Shown here one piece after another: positions 46,857 to 58,180 of a DNA stretch of 64,000 nucleotides. Made by a program: the position numbers and the translations under genes. Numbering within the stretch: the first letter of the stretch is position 1; the number at the start of each line of letters is the position of its first letter. The notes beneath the pieces were generated by a model that saw nothing but the letters and a program-made list of their open reading frames with translations, was not told where the DNA came from and ran no database searches. Origin of the DNA: Anaeramoeba flamelloides (lineage: Eukaryota > Metamonada > Anaeramoebidae); NCBI GenBank assembly GCA_027625915.1, contig JANTQA010000023.1, positions 5,952,001 to 6,016,000 on the forward strand. The letters are read 5' to 3'.

Positions 46857-47574
46857 ATTTTCTTAATATCAAAAAAAAATAACTTTTTAGTTTTGCCTTG
46901 TTTTGTTCGGGAAATTTCAAAAGTTTTTGGATCAATAAATGATTTTCCAGCAAAATCTAAAAAATCCCAAAAATGCCAAAAATTGCAATATTTTGACTTT
47001 TCCTCAATTCATTGTCTTTTAAAGCTTTTTTTCTGTTTATAGTATTGTATTTCAACACTCACAGAGCATAAAATTCAAATAGTCCTTAAGGCCACTTAAA
47101 ATAATCTTCTTGGGATTATTCGACAAAGTTTTTATAAAATTATATGTGGGTGGTTAAAATTGTTTAAAAAAAGCATTAATCATTTTTATTTTTTGCTGTT
47201 ATAGGTAGGTATCTGTTAAAATAAAAAACTTTTTTCAATAATTTTCTCCCAGCAATACTACAGAGAAATGTTATTCCAAAAATTTTTATCTGTTTATTTT
47301 TTTACAATTGTTTCAATAAAATAAAAAATAAATTGCTATTAATTTACAAAAAGAGATAATCGTCTTCAAGTCAAAATATTTTCTTCTTATAAAAACCTTA
47401 CAAAAGAAATATTTTTTTAAAAAAACTCATGTTATTTTCATTTGAAAACGGGTAGTAATTATTGGAAAAGAGTTTATTTTGTGAATTACTTTTGAACTTT
47501 TACTCAAAAAAGAGTTTTGTTATTATATTATTATTAAATAAGAAGTGTAAATTACACTCTAGTTACTATTATTT

Positions 47575-47690
47575 TTTTTTAATTTGAAAAATAAAAAGAA
47601 AATTTACTAAATTTCCCATTTATTTCTCAAATTAAAAAAAAAATAAAACTACATTAGGATTTCCAGAATTTAAGGGGATTTTCGTAAAAT
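47575..47690. repeat. Fragment of the complex repeat at 28.6 kb
   Basis: AAATAAAAAGAAAATTT, a CCCATTTATTTC counterpart of TCGGTTTATTTC, and TTTCCAGAATT match 28660-28745 in the same order. Confidence 0.5.
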
Positions 47691-48114
47691 GTAGACATTT
47701 GTAGATTCTCACATTTGTAGACAATTTTTTTTTTCACAATATGTTTCAAAAAGATAAATTTTTTTTTGATTGGATAGAGACACTTCATATAGATATGAAT
47801 GATTTTTAATCTTGATATAAAATGGTTGATATTTGTGATGCAAATGCATTCTATTTTTAATTTTCTATTAATTTTTTCAAAAAATAAATTGGCTTGGTGG
47901 AGCCGAACTTGGATAATGTGCTACAAAAGCCAAGCTACTGCCCTGAAAAAAATCTTTAATTTTCGAGAAACGACAAATGTATACAAAAATTACCCTTGGC
48001 AGAATTTAAAAGAATAAAAGTAAATCAGAGTTGAGTCTTGAAATTTTGGATTTTTTCAACATTTTTTTTTTTCAAATTTTTGGTTTTCTTAAATTGTGTT
48101 TTGAATCGTGAAAG

Positions 48115-49080
48115 GTGTTCATGATGAATCATTGAAATCAAGCAAGGAGTAAATCAATAAAATATATGTTTGAAGGTTTATATTTTGAACAAATCTTTTC
48201 TTTTTTGAGAACCAAACTAAAAAGATCACCTTTCCAAACAAGCTTGTTGATATCAAGAATGAAAAAAAAAAAATTTTTCACCCGAGTATATAATAGAAGA
48301 TTTGATTCTTCTTTTTCTTCTTAATTTGGATGAGAATAAACAAGGAATTGCCTTGAATTTCTCATATCATTCCTATTTATTTTTATTTAAGGAAAACATT
48401 TTTTAAAAATTTGTTTTCAAAATTCTTTTTTCAAATATTTTGATCAAACTAAACCAAAAACAAAGAATACTCTCCCAAAGATTAAAGTGAAAGTATTGAA
48501 TACTCGAAATCAAAAAAAAATTACAAGAAATTTAAACTCAAATAAAAAGATAATATGATTAAAAAATTTAAAGCAACATTCATAATTATTTTGATTTGTA
48601 CAAATTTAATTAAAAATAAATCATTTTCAAATCAAATTCAATTGATCAAATAAATCTATATTTCAAAAGAAGAATTTAAAAACTATCCTATTTTCTTGAA
48701 CCAAATCTAAATTAGACTAATTAAAGGATTAATTAAAATTCCATTTTTGAAATTCTTTAGAAATTGAAAAAAAAGTTTATTCTTAAAAATTTTTCCCATT
48801 TAGAATTAAAAATCCAAATCAAGTAAAGAATAAGTAATCGAATCAAAAACTAAAGATGAGATCAAAAAATAAATGATTTATTTATTTTTTCAAGCTCAAT
48901 TTTTTAATCATTTTTTTAAATTTCCATTTTTTAATTGGTATCTAAATATATTATTCTAGGATATATCCCACTCCCCTTTTTATTTTAAAATATTCATTTA
49001 TTTAGTGAAAGAAATGATTTTAATGATTCGATTTCGAATTAACTGGGACACTCAAATTTGGTAACATATACTTACTCAAT
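48115..49080 (-). repeat. ~970 bp dispersed repeat, inverted partner of 25283-26260
   Basis: Full-length inverted copy; see the partner. On the plus strand about 48320-48385 reads NLDENKQGIALNFSYHSYLF, nearly the same peptide as in the other copy. Confidence 0.7.
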
Positions 49081-49257
49081 TTATAAAATAATTTTTTTTA
49101 TTTAGTATTATGTTTTTTTTTTTAATAAAACACTTTTTAAATGCTTTTTTATGAAACGAAATGTATTTTTTTATTCAAATATGAATATTTGAATAAAAAA
49201 AATATTGAAAATAAATATTAAAAAAATTTTTTATTTACTAATTTTTAGTTTGCTGTG

Positions 49258-49404
49258 GTTTGTATATATATATCCCTTATCTGACAAAATCTACTATCTC
49301 CGATTTTCAAAATTTTGTCACAGGGTCAAGACAGAATTCGAACATGTCAAAATTTTGAAAGTCAGAGATTGTCGATCTCGGGAAGATAAGAGATCTATAT
49401 AAAC
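49258..49404. other. ~145 bp hairpin with ~60 bp arms
   Basis: The left arm 49258-49320 and right arm 49345-49404 pair along their length, with 22 nt nearest the loop almost perfect (ATCTCCGATTTTCAAAATTT then TG against its complement). The loop is about 24 nt and includes GGGTCAAGACAGAATTCGAA. The block is richer in C/G than its surroundings. It ends 6 bp before the family C element at 49411. It could be a small foldback element or a structured RNA gene. Confidence 0.75.
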
Positions 49405-49410
49405 TTTGTT

Positions 49411-49915
49411 TCGTTCAAAGTGGCCCAACATTTTTTTCAAATATGAATTATTTTTTATAATTTACCTTTGAAGAACAAAAAAAGAAATAAGTAGAATAAT
49501 ATACATCAAAGAATAGTTGATATTCTTATGGAATAAAATTTCGTAAATCAATAGATTTTCTTAAAAATTGATAAACCCAAAATTCTTAGTACCATTGAGA
49601 AAAACAGCACTGTTCATTTTGATCTCCTATTGAAGATCCAAAGAAAATTCCAATAGAAATCAAAATTGATTTCTCTACAATAATTTTTACTTTTCAATTA
49701 CATTAGAATAACACGTTTTTACCAAGACTATCGATCTTGGAATAAAAAAAAAAATTGCAAATGAATTATGTGTCAATAAAAAATCGAAAAAAAGTAAAAA
49801 TGAGAAAAAATGATTTCAATTTTGAAATTTTTAAAAATAAATTTTTTCTTCTAATTCCAATTCAAACTCTTTAAACGTATGTAATTCACTCATTACAACT
49901 GGGCCTCTTCGACTG
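49411..49915. mobile_element. MITE family C, 505 bp
   Basis: The left end TCGTTCAAAGTGGCCCAAC and right end TGGGCCTCTTCGACTG are inverted repeats matching the 57 kb copy's CAGTCAAAGGGGCCCAGT consensus. The body shares TATGTAATTCACTCATTACA with the 35 kb fragment. No coding frame. Confidence 0.7.
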
Positions 49916-50116
49916 GAAAATGGTTTTTTTTTACAAAAAAAAAAAATAAAATTCTCGTATATTTTTTATGGTTAATTAGGTTAGCTTAAAAAGAATAACT
50001 TATTTAAATATTTTTTTTAAATTGAAACAATTTTGTAATTGTACCTTTATTTCTGGATTCAAGATGATTCATTTCCTTTTCCAAAGTTGTTACTTATTGT
50101 GATCTGTATCTATGTA

Positions 50117-50151
<35 letters not shown>

Positions 50152-50247
50152 TTAATATATATCTATTAACAAAATTTCAAAATATATTTTTTTTTTTGAT
50201 GTGAAAACAAAACAAACAAAATAATATACACTTTTTAAAAATTTTAG

Positions 50248-52309
50248 TACAAAAACAAAATTTGATCAAATCTCTTTAAGAGATTTTTTTGAAACGCATA
50301 AAGAAATGGGGTGGTTTCAATCGAAATATCAACCTGAAGAAATTAAATCAAGATATGAAAGAAGAATTAGAAATTCCCATAAGCAATTAACAAATTTCAC
50401 TAAGGAAATAAAGGGGAAAAAAATTGAAGAATTTAATAATGATTTTGATTATGAAAAGGAATCCTTAAAAGGGAACATTTTTGGTGTCGAAAAGCTGATG
50501 AGTGGGAAAAATTCAAATTTAAAAAACATTTTAACATTTGATAACGATATGAAACCAAATTTAACTGAGCTTCCACCAGATTCAGAAAAAATTCTTTTTA
50601 TTAGCAATGTTCACCCAATGACTAAAAGAAAAGAACTCTATTCTATTGTGTCCGCCTTACCAGGCTTTGTTGCTGTTATCCTTTCAGAGCCACAGTTGGC
50701 AAATCGTTATGTAAGATTTGCATGGGTAATTTTTGAAAGTTCCAAATATGTTAATAATGCATTAGTGGCGCTCCGCGGGCATCATATGATGAATAACAGA
50801 TTGAAAGTTAGCCAGCATAAAGCTATCGAGAGAAGGAAAAGTATTGTTCCACCACACACCAATTTTAAAGAAAGGATAGAGTCTGATCTTAACCAGATAC
50901 AACAATTAACAGAAATTTTGGATAAAGAAAAGTTTATTGAAAAATCGAAAAATCCTATTTACAAATATATTGAGCAGAATGAGAAAGATACAGAAAACCC
51001 ATTGACAGAAAAAAACAAATTAGATTTATTTATTGATTATATAAGGCGAGTTCATTCCTTTTGTTATTATTATGGAGAAGAATTTGAAGATTTTCATTCG
51101 TTATCAATGAAAGTTGGAAAAACTTTAAGAGCCCCTACTGAATTATTTATTGACCAACAAAATAAAATTTTAAACAATATGGGAATTACCCCTATTTTAA
51201 AAAAATTATCAGTAATTAATTCACAAAAAATTGAAAATGAGAATCAAATCGAAAAAGAAAATTTAGATATAACTGAAAAAAATAAAGAAGAAGAAAAAAT
51301 ACTAATTGAAAATGAAGAAACAATAGAAAAGAAAGAAAGTAATGAGGAAAATGAAGAAAACAAGGAAAATGAAGAAAACGAAGAAAATGAGGAAAACAAA
51401 GAAAATGAAGAAAATGAAGAAAACAAGGAAAATGAGGAAAATGAAGAAAATGAGGAAAACAAAGAAAATGTAAAAAATGAAGAAAATGAGGAAAATGAGG
51501 AAAATGAGGAAAAAGATCAAACAGAAAATAATGAAAAAGATAAAAAAATTGATATTGAAAATATGAATGAAAATAACGATGACAATGAAGAACATGAAGA
51601 AACGAAAAAAATTGAAGAAACAATTCAAGAAGAAGAAAATAATCAAAAAACGAATTTACAAAATTCTGAAAAGACAATTACTTTGAAAGATATTAATCCC
51701 CAAAATAATGCTATAGCTGAAGAAGAACAGCAATTGCAACAATTGCAACAATTTCAACAATTACAACAGCCGGAATTGTTGGAATTGTTAACAAGGGGTG
51801 GGCAAGATGAATTTAGTAGACTGATTAGAAATGAAAAGCAACCATGGCAAATTTGGGAGGAAAAATTAGATAAAAAAATCCAAAAAAGAATGAAAGCAAA
51901 ACAATTTTTCGAAGAATCCTTTACTGCTGCCACTTTGATTCGATCAAAAATAAGCAAATTTTATGAAAAAAATACACTAAAGATTAACGATAAAAAATAT
52001 AAATGTGGCAAATGTGGCAAATTCTTTATTGCCCCAAAATTTGTTGAAAAGCATTTGAACATTAAGCATAAAATAGACATTAATCTCATCAAAAGAGAAT
52101 CCCTACAAGAACAGTTTTTTTTGAATTATATTAATGATGAGAATAAATTAACATTTAAAGATATCGATAATGCAAAAAGATCAAGAGCAAAAAATAGAAA
52201 TAACAGCTATAACAGAACAAATTTCAATAGCAATAATTCAAATAGAAATTGGAGAAAGCCTAGATTATCCTTTGATTATAATAGAAGTAAGAATACAAAT
52301 ATCAATTAA
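50248..52309 (+). CDS. SRRT: ARS2/Serrate homologue, 5' exon(s) missing
   Basis: The large exon starts at an ATTTTAG acceptor and encodes 686 residues, the first ATG being at 50306. Coding clearly begins upstream of that ATG. FFETHKEMGWFQSKYQPEEI spans it and matches the Serrate/Ars2 N-terminal domain (AHKDEEWFRSKYHP in human), so the Met is internal. Counted from that Met, residues 95-172 form the RRM-like domain (KILFISNVHP ... LVALRGHHMMNNRLKVSQ). About 340-410 is a Glu/Asn/Lys repeat (EENKENEEN units), followed by a Gln/Leu tract. PWQIWEEKLDKKI precedes a C2H2 finger (CGKC at 567-570, His583, His588), as in ARS2. ARS2 links the nuclear cap-binding complex to RNA export, degradation and small-RNA processing. 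The tail is Asn/Arg-rich. I could not find the first exon. Confidence 0.9.
51340..51520 (+). repeat. Low-complexity repeat coding EEN/KEN
   Basis: Imperfect tandem 9-12 bp units (GAAAATGAGGAAAACAAAGA and variants) inside the ARS2 gene encode alternating Glu-Glu-Asn and Lys-Glu-Asn. The opposite strand is open only because of this bias. Confidence 0.85.
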
Positions 52310-53955
52310 TTGTTTTATAGAAATAATTTTACTTGTATTCTAAATTCTTTCTTTCTTCTTATATCTGTTTCTTTCTTAGATCTTTTTTATTTTTTTTATG
52401 TTATTTTTTTTTTCTTATTTTTTTTTTCTTTTTCCTCTTTATTTTTTTTTTTTTTTGTTTTCTTCGATTTTTTTAACAAAGAAAACTAAGATAATTTTTT
52501 TAATTATTCTTTTTAAAGTTTTGATTTTGTATAAATTTTTAAAAAAGTTAAACTCTTTCGAATTATTTTGATTAGTAGAAACTAAAACATAAACATTTTT
52601 TGGTGCAGTTCAAACTGTGAAACAAATAGAAATAAGTTATTTTAATTTGGAAATGTTTTTGATTTGCAGAAATTCATTTTTAAATTACAAACTACTTTCT
52701 TTTCATCTCTCTTTGAAAAAAGAAATAAATGGAAAAAATGTTGTAAAAAATGTTTCCCTTTTAATATTCGAAGATTAATATTCGGCAAACACCATCAAAG
52801 GAACATTCAACAAAAATATAAGAAAAGAAAAATCAATAAAAAATTTATACCAACTTATTTAGCAAACCACTAATTTTAAACAACAAGATAACAGTTTTTC
52901 TCAAGTACCCACAAAATAATTCAGATTAAATACTTTGGCAGATTTCTAAAAGTCGTAATTTACGAGATATGAATAGCCCAATGAGATTGTTTTTTTACTT
53001 ATTTTTGCAACTCTTTACTATCAAAATAAAGTATTTGATTTTTTATACATTCTACTTGAAGGATCTTGAGGAAATGGATATTACATTAAAAGACGTTAGA
53101 CACTGTGCTTCTTGATAGGCTATTTGTACTCATTTGAATTACTATTAACTGTAAAAAATATTGATGTTTTTGATCATTTTTAAGAAGGTTACGCTTAAAT
53201 TTTGAATATTTTACAAATAAATATTCTGACTTTTGTTAAAAAAATTCATTTTTTTTGAACAACACCTGACAGAAAAATCACAGAACCTTTCAGTCGCTAT
53301 AAAGAGAAATTTTGACCTTTTTTAAACAGAAAAATTTTTGATCAAATTTTATAAAATATTTGAGTATCAAGACTAACTAGTTTTAGAAAAGGATTAAAAT
53401 TAGTTTTTGTTTAGCCCTAGAATTGCATTTATTTTGTTCCAAAAAAGTTACAAAAAATTCATTGAAAGAATCAATAAATCAGATTTTTTGGTAACAAGAT
53501 TTTCTCATAAGCCCATTCACTGATTTACCCAATTATAAAAGAAGTTGATTTTCTAAAAAAAAATAAGAATTTGTTTGTTGATAAATAATTTTGAATTTTG
53601 TAGGATTAAATATCCTTGAATTATTACATACAGTTTATTTGTAAACTTCTTATTCTTCAGTATTATTCAGCCCAGATTTTTTTCGAAAAGAAAAATCATC
53701 CATCATATTTTTTAGTCTTTAAAGTGGTTAATTTGTATTGTTCAAAGGGTTTATTGATAAACAACAAATCTTTGCAAAAAAGAATTAAAAAAAAAAGTGT
53801 TTTTTTTCTCAAATAATTTCTTTGTAATTCGATACACGTTATCTAATCAATAGAAACTATGTTTCTAAAATTCTCCAAATGAATTTATGATTTTGTAGAA
53901 AACATTTTTTTTTAATTAGAAAAAACTAGTAAAGTTTTCTTGCCATATTTTTAGA
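52310..53955. other. Intergenic stretch between ARS2 and ENTH genes
   Basis: T-rich just after the ARS2 stop (52380-52470). A 44-codon ATG frame at 52981-53115 begins hydrophobic and ends DLEEMDITLKDVRHCAS. Its second half is less A/T-driven than chance frames here, but no splice context or homology is visible. Nothing else recognised. Confidence 0.5.
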
Positions 53956-55163
53956 ATGACCGACTTATTTGAAATCATGTATGTAGCTACATTGAACCAC
54001 TTCATTATTTACCTTTTCTTATTATTATATTTTGTTTTCTTTTTTTTTGTAAATTAAAATTAGATCCTTAAAAACACAACAATTAAAGATAGTGGAGGAA
54101 AAAGTTCGAAGGTCTACAAAACATCACGGATCATCGCCTACTATTTTTCAATTTGAAGAGCTTGCTAAAATTGCAGAGAAAACGTATATTTTTCTTTTTT
54201 TTTTTTCTTTTTCAAAAAATTTAAACTTTTCTCCTTTTTTTTTTTTTCGAAATTATTTTTTCTTTTATAGAGAAGACATTGCAATCGTTTTCAAATGTTT
54301 GTGGGTTCGTTTAAATCGAAAAAAAAAAAAACACAGATCAATTTTAAGGGTAAGGCACTCATTTTCCCTCTTTGTTGGCTGTTAATTTTCCAAAAACTAA
54401 CAATCTTTTCGCTTTCCTACTTTTTAATCGTTTTGAAAAACAATACACTTAAAAATAGTCCTTGGAGTTAATTGAGTATATGATGATCAATTCGAAAGAT
54501 ACACTCATTTCACAAATTGAAGTTTTTCGACCAAAAATTAAAAAACTTACCTCTTTCAAATTGGTTCGCCATAAAAAAGATAAAGGAAAAAATGGTTTGT
54601 AGTTAATTTTGATTTTTCTCTTTTTGTAAGCGTCCGGGTAAAAATAAAAATATAAATAAAAATAAAAATATAAATAAAAACCCAACAAATAACTTTCTTT
54701 GAGATACCAAAAACCTAAATTTTCATTTGTTATTTGTCATTTATTTTGATAACAACCCTCTTTTATTTAATAATTATTCCCACAACCAACAGTTCGTGAA
54801 AAAGCAGCACACATCCTCAAATTAATCCAAAACCCAACTATACTTCGTCAAAAAAGAGACGAGGCCAAACTGGGAAGAACCGAGTTGGAAACCGTGAAGA
54901 GAAATGACAAAGAAATCCGAAAAAGAAAAAAAAAGAAAAAATTTTACAAATCCAAAAGAAGATCAACAAACTCATCTTTCGATGATCCTGATCAAATCAA
55001 AAACGTCCTTGAATCAAAAAATTTCAAAGTAGATAATAAAAGCTTCAAGAAGGATCAAAATAATAAAACAAGCAAATTACAAACCCGAGAAATACTACAA
55101 AATGAATACGATGCTTTTGATCCCCGTTTGGAAAAACAAAAGATTTTGAATTCAAAAAATTAA
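53956..55163 (+). CDS. ENTH-domain (epsin-like) adaptor protein, five exons
   Basis: Exons are 53956-53978, 54064-54183, 54271-54349, 54459-54594 and 54793-55163. All phases agree and give 242 residues. The ENTH domain covers about 10-145. Helix 1 is QQLKIVEEKVRRSTKHHGSS, then FQFEELAKIAEKT, a bulky CLWVRLNRKKKKHRSILR, SLELIEYMMINSKDTLISQI and the signature C-terminal helix VREKAAHILKLIQNPTILRQ followed by KRDEAK. ENTH domains bind phosphoinositides and bend membrane during clathrin-coat formation. The C-terminal 95 residues are Lys-rich, with no clear NPF, DPW or clathrin-box motif (only YDAFDP), unlike classical epsins. The domain is invisible without splicing because the SLELIEYMM exon is short. 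Which ENTH subfamily it belongs to (epsin, epsinR/Ent3, tepsin) is not resolved. Confidence 0.88.
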
Positions 55164-55956
55164 AAAATTCAAACAATTTCAAAAATTCAAACAATTAAAA
55201 AAATTCAAACAATTAGTGCATAACGCATTCTCATTTTTTAGACTATTGGCAAAAGTGTTATTTTAATTTTTATTTATTTTGCTTGGTAAAGATCAATCAA
55301 ATTGTTTGCTTATTATTAATTATATAAACAAATTGTAATGTGAATTTTTTTGTGAAGAAAAATTGCATAATTTAGTTTTTTAAAGTATAATTTGAATAGA
55401 TTTTCAATTTAATAATTCCTTTTTCTTTTGAAAATTATTTTCCTTATTACGTTTTTTTTCATTATAGAATACATTTATTAATATTATTTTTTAAATTAAT
55501 GAAATAGAATTTTAGAAATATTTTGAGTTTAAAAAAAATAAAAAATTTTTTTTTCTTTTTATTTTTTTCTTTTCAGTGTTTATTGGATCCGTTTCCATTA
55601 AAAGTGTACCTACACTGACGAGTTCACATTATATACATGTTTATTAACTTAAAACATGGAGCATTTGTAAATTGATGGCGGGGTGAAATTTTGTGATTAA
55701 TGTTTAAAATCCAATTTAAAAAAAGTAAATATTTTATAAATTCAAAGAAAGAAGAAGGAAATTATTGAAATAAAATTAATTTGTTATTGATATATGAAGA
55801 GACTACTTAGTCATTTCAAATAAATAATATGTACATAAAATTTCAAAATATAATTGAAATTATTTCAAGGTGGAATCCCCAGTTTAATTCTAAATAAACA
55901 CACCAAAATCTTATTCCTAAAGTTAGTTAATATTTTTAGTTTTTTTTCTTTAAAGA

Positions 55957-55991
<35 letters not shown>

Positions 55992-57021
55992 TTTAAAGGG
56001 AATTATTTTCATAATAATAGACTTTTATTTTTAGTTCTTTTTTAAAATTTCTCGAATAATAGACGTGTAATAAAGAGTTCTATTGGATCAATCAAAAGCA
56101 TTGAATAACACAAAGTGCTTAATAACATTATATTGGTTACACAATAAAGAAAAAAGTTATTAGATTGTGGTTACCTTGTTATATTGTTAATGAACTTGGG
56201 GGTGAGGTTTTAAAGTAGAAAAAAAAAAAAAAAATAGAATCGTATAAAAAATAAAAAAAAAATATAGAATAAACAAAGTACCCACTTTTAAATCATTTAC
56301 CAAAGTATATTAAAACTTAAGGAGGTATTTCAATTTTGAAAGCTTTTCAATCTAGACCATATAAAAATATACAGTGTATTTTTATGAAAAGTTTGTTATC
56401 TTATTTCCATAACTTTAAATTTATGATTTCTTTTAATGTTAAATTTGAAAAGTTTTTTTTTTTTATTAAACACTAGTATCTTATGCAAATTTCTCATCAA
56501 TCTTGAAAATTTAACCATCGAAGGCAAACTACCACCCAGTAAAAAAAAAACCTTCACGAATTCAAGAAAACCCCCGAAGTTATCAAATAATAGTTTATTT
56601 TTTTTTTAAACTAAGAATTTCAAATATTTTTATAGACAAAATATTATTCTTTTCCTAAATTTAATTAGTTTTTTTACTGTATTTATTAACACAAAATTAC
56701 AAAATGAATCTTTTGGTATGACTTTATTACCCAGTTTTTTTTTTATTTGAGAATATTTATCAAAAAAAAGTCAATTTTTTAGATTATTTTTCAAATAATA
56801 TTATTATAAGATCTATTTTATCAGATAGAAATTTAAACATTCTATGAAACCCCAGATTTATTTTGAACAGGGAAAAATTTGACGATAATTAATTTATTAA
56901 ATAAAAAAGTGATTATTTTATAACCAGGTAATCATATAAGATAATTAATTATAATTGTATGTATAAGAATAATATTTAGGATCCTGTATAAAAAGCTGAT
57001 AATTATATCTAAACCCCATTT

Positions 57022-57369
57022 CACTAAAAGGGGACCATCCAAAAAATGAAAAAATCACTTTATTTTTAAGAACCAACCAAACTTAGATTGTTTAGAAATA
57101 CGAGAAATAATAAACTTCATATAAGAGTCGATAATTACAAAAGAAAACCCAGAACAAACCATAAATTTCAAAAAAAAAAAAAAAATGTTGAAAAAATTTT
57201 TTGGTCCCCTTTCATTGGAACGTCTCTTGCAAAATTCTCAATTTCTTTCGGAAATTAAAATTGTTGATAATAAGATTTTTTACTTGTAAATGTATGAACT
57301 TTAAAAGAACATACAAAGCTTAACTTTTCTTAAGGTTTATTTGGTTTTCCAAACATTTTTTTTTCAAAG

Positions 57370-57408
<39 letters not shown>

Positions 57409-57572
57409 AAAAAAAAAAAAAGCAAAAAGTCAAAAAAAAAAAAAAAAAAATTTTACAAAATGAGAAAAAATCATTTTGATCAAAAAATTGAAAATTTTAT
57501 TTTGATAAGAGTAAGGAATTAAACTCATAGAATGTCTTCCATTTCTTCAATAAAACTGGGCCCCTTTGACTG
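57022..57572. mobile_element. MITE family C, 551 bp
   Basis: The left end CACTAAAAGGGGACCATCC and right end ACTGGGCCCCTTTGACTG are inverted repeats. The body aligns with 31889-32472. A TA target duplication is not visible at either side (flanks are ATTT and AAAA), so assignment to Tc1/mariner is uncertain despite CA/CAGT tips. Long A runs have grown inside (57375-57450). No coding frame. Confidence 0.7.
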
Positions 57573-57839
57573 AAAAAGAGTTCTTATAACAATATACCCT
57601 CAACAATTTATTATTAAAAAAAAAAAAAAATAGAATAATTCAGAAGTGTTTGGCTCAATCTTTGGATTAAATATCAATCAAGAAAGGATTTGTTGATTTT
57701 TTCTTTGCCAATTTCTGAATTTAACTGTTTTTTTTTTAAATAGAAAAACATTCATTTTCAAAAAAACTGCTTGAATAATTACTGACGATTTTGAAAGAAA
57801 TTTCAAAATTTATTTTAATTTAAATTTTCTATTTAAATC

Positions 57840-58180
57840 GTCTTATTTCAATTTTGGTTAAGAAAATAGGATATTTTCCCAATATTTCTACAGGAATGAA
57901 GGCTTGTTTCGTTTTTTTCTAGAATTTTGAATTATTTTAATATCTATCAAAATAAAAACCAAAATCATTATGAAAGTAGATCTAATTTTAAAAATCCTAT
58001 TTTTGAGCAATTTTTTTTTATTTTTGGTATTAACTTTACAGATTTGTTATTTGGTTTTGATAATTTGATTATTTAAATTAAATATTTTAAACAAGATTCT
58101 ATATTTAATCTTGGTTTGATATACGCGCCCGAAAACAGGGTATTGAAATCAACTTTGTTAAATAGGTTTCGTATAAGAAA
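57840..58180 (+). repeat. Partial copy of the ~970 bp repeat
   Basis: AAAAACCAAAATCATTATGAA, GGTTTTGATAATTTGATTAT and GGTTTGATAT ... TTGAAATCAACTTTG follow the same order as 25775-25965, with many changes. Confidence 0.5.

Larger units (their letters stand above)
45651..50247. other. Gene-poor stretch with hairpins and repeats
   Basis: Holds hairpins at 46781-46856 and 49258-49404, a repeat fragment 47575-47690, the inverted ~970 bp repeat (48115-49080), a family C element (49411-49915) and a (TA)n tract (50120-50150). The first exon of the ARS2 gene is expected somewhere in the right part but was not found. A 72-codon frame at 47799-48017 is discussed under rejected items. Confidence 0.55.

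Noticed and set aside
47799-48017. 72-codon frame containing LAWWSRTWIMCYKSQ and KNYPWQNLKE
   Set aside because: Less A/T-driven than most chance frames, but no family, splice context or repeat copy supports it. It borders a repeat fragment and may be a relic.
51216-51677. Long minus-strand frames opposite the ARS2 Glu-rich tract
   Set aside because: They are open only because the complement of GAA/AAT repeats gives Phe/His/Leu codons. The same applies to minus frames over the RS-rich gene (44653-45133), the NOL8-like gene and the UTP3 linker.
52664-52873. 69-codon Lys/Cys-rich frame after ARS2
   Set aside because: Composition is explained by A/T-rich triplets, and no conserved pattern or start context is present.
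16776-55163. A new multi-gene system formed by the RRM, kinase, RS-rich, ARS2 and ENTH genes
   Set aside because: Each belongs to a conserved housekeeping class (or looks like one), they are on both strands and separated by kilobases of repeats, and nothing in the sequence links them functionally.
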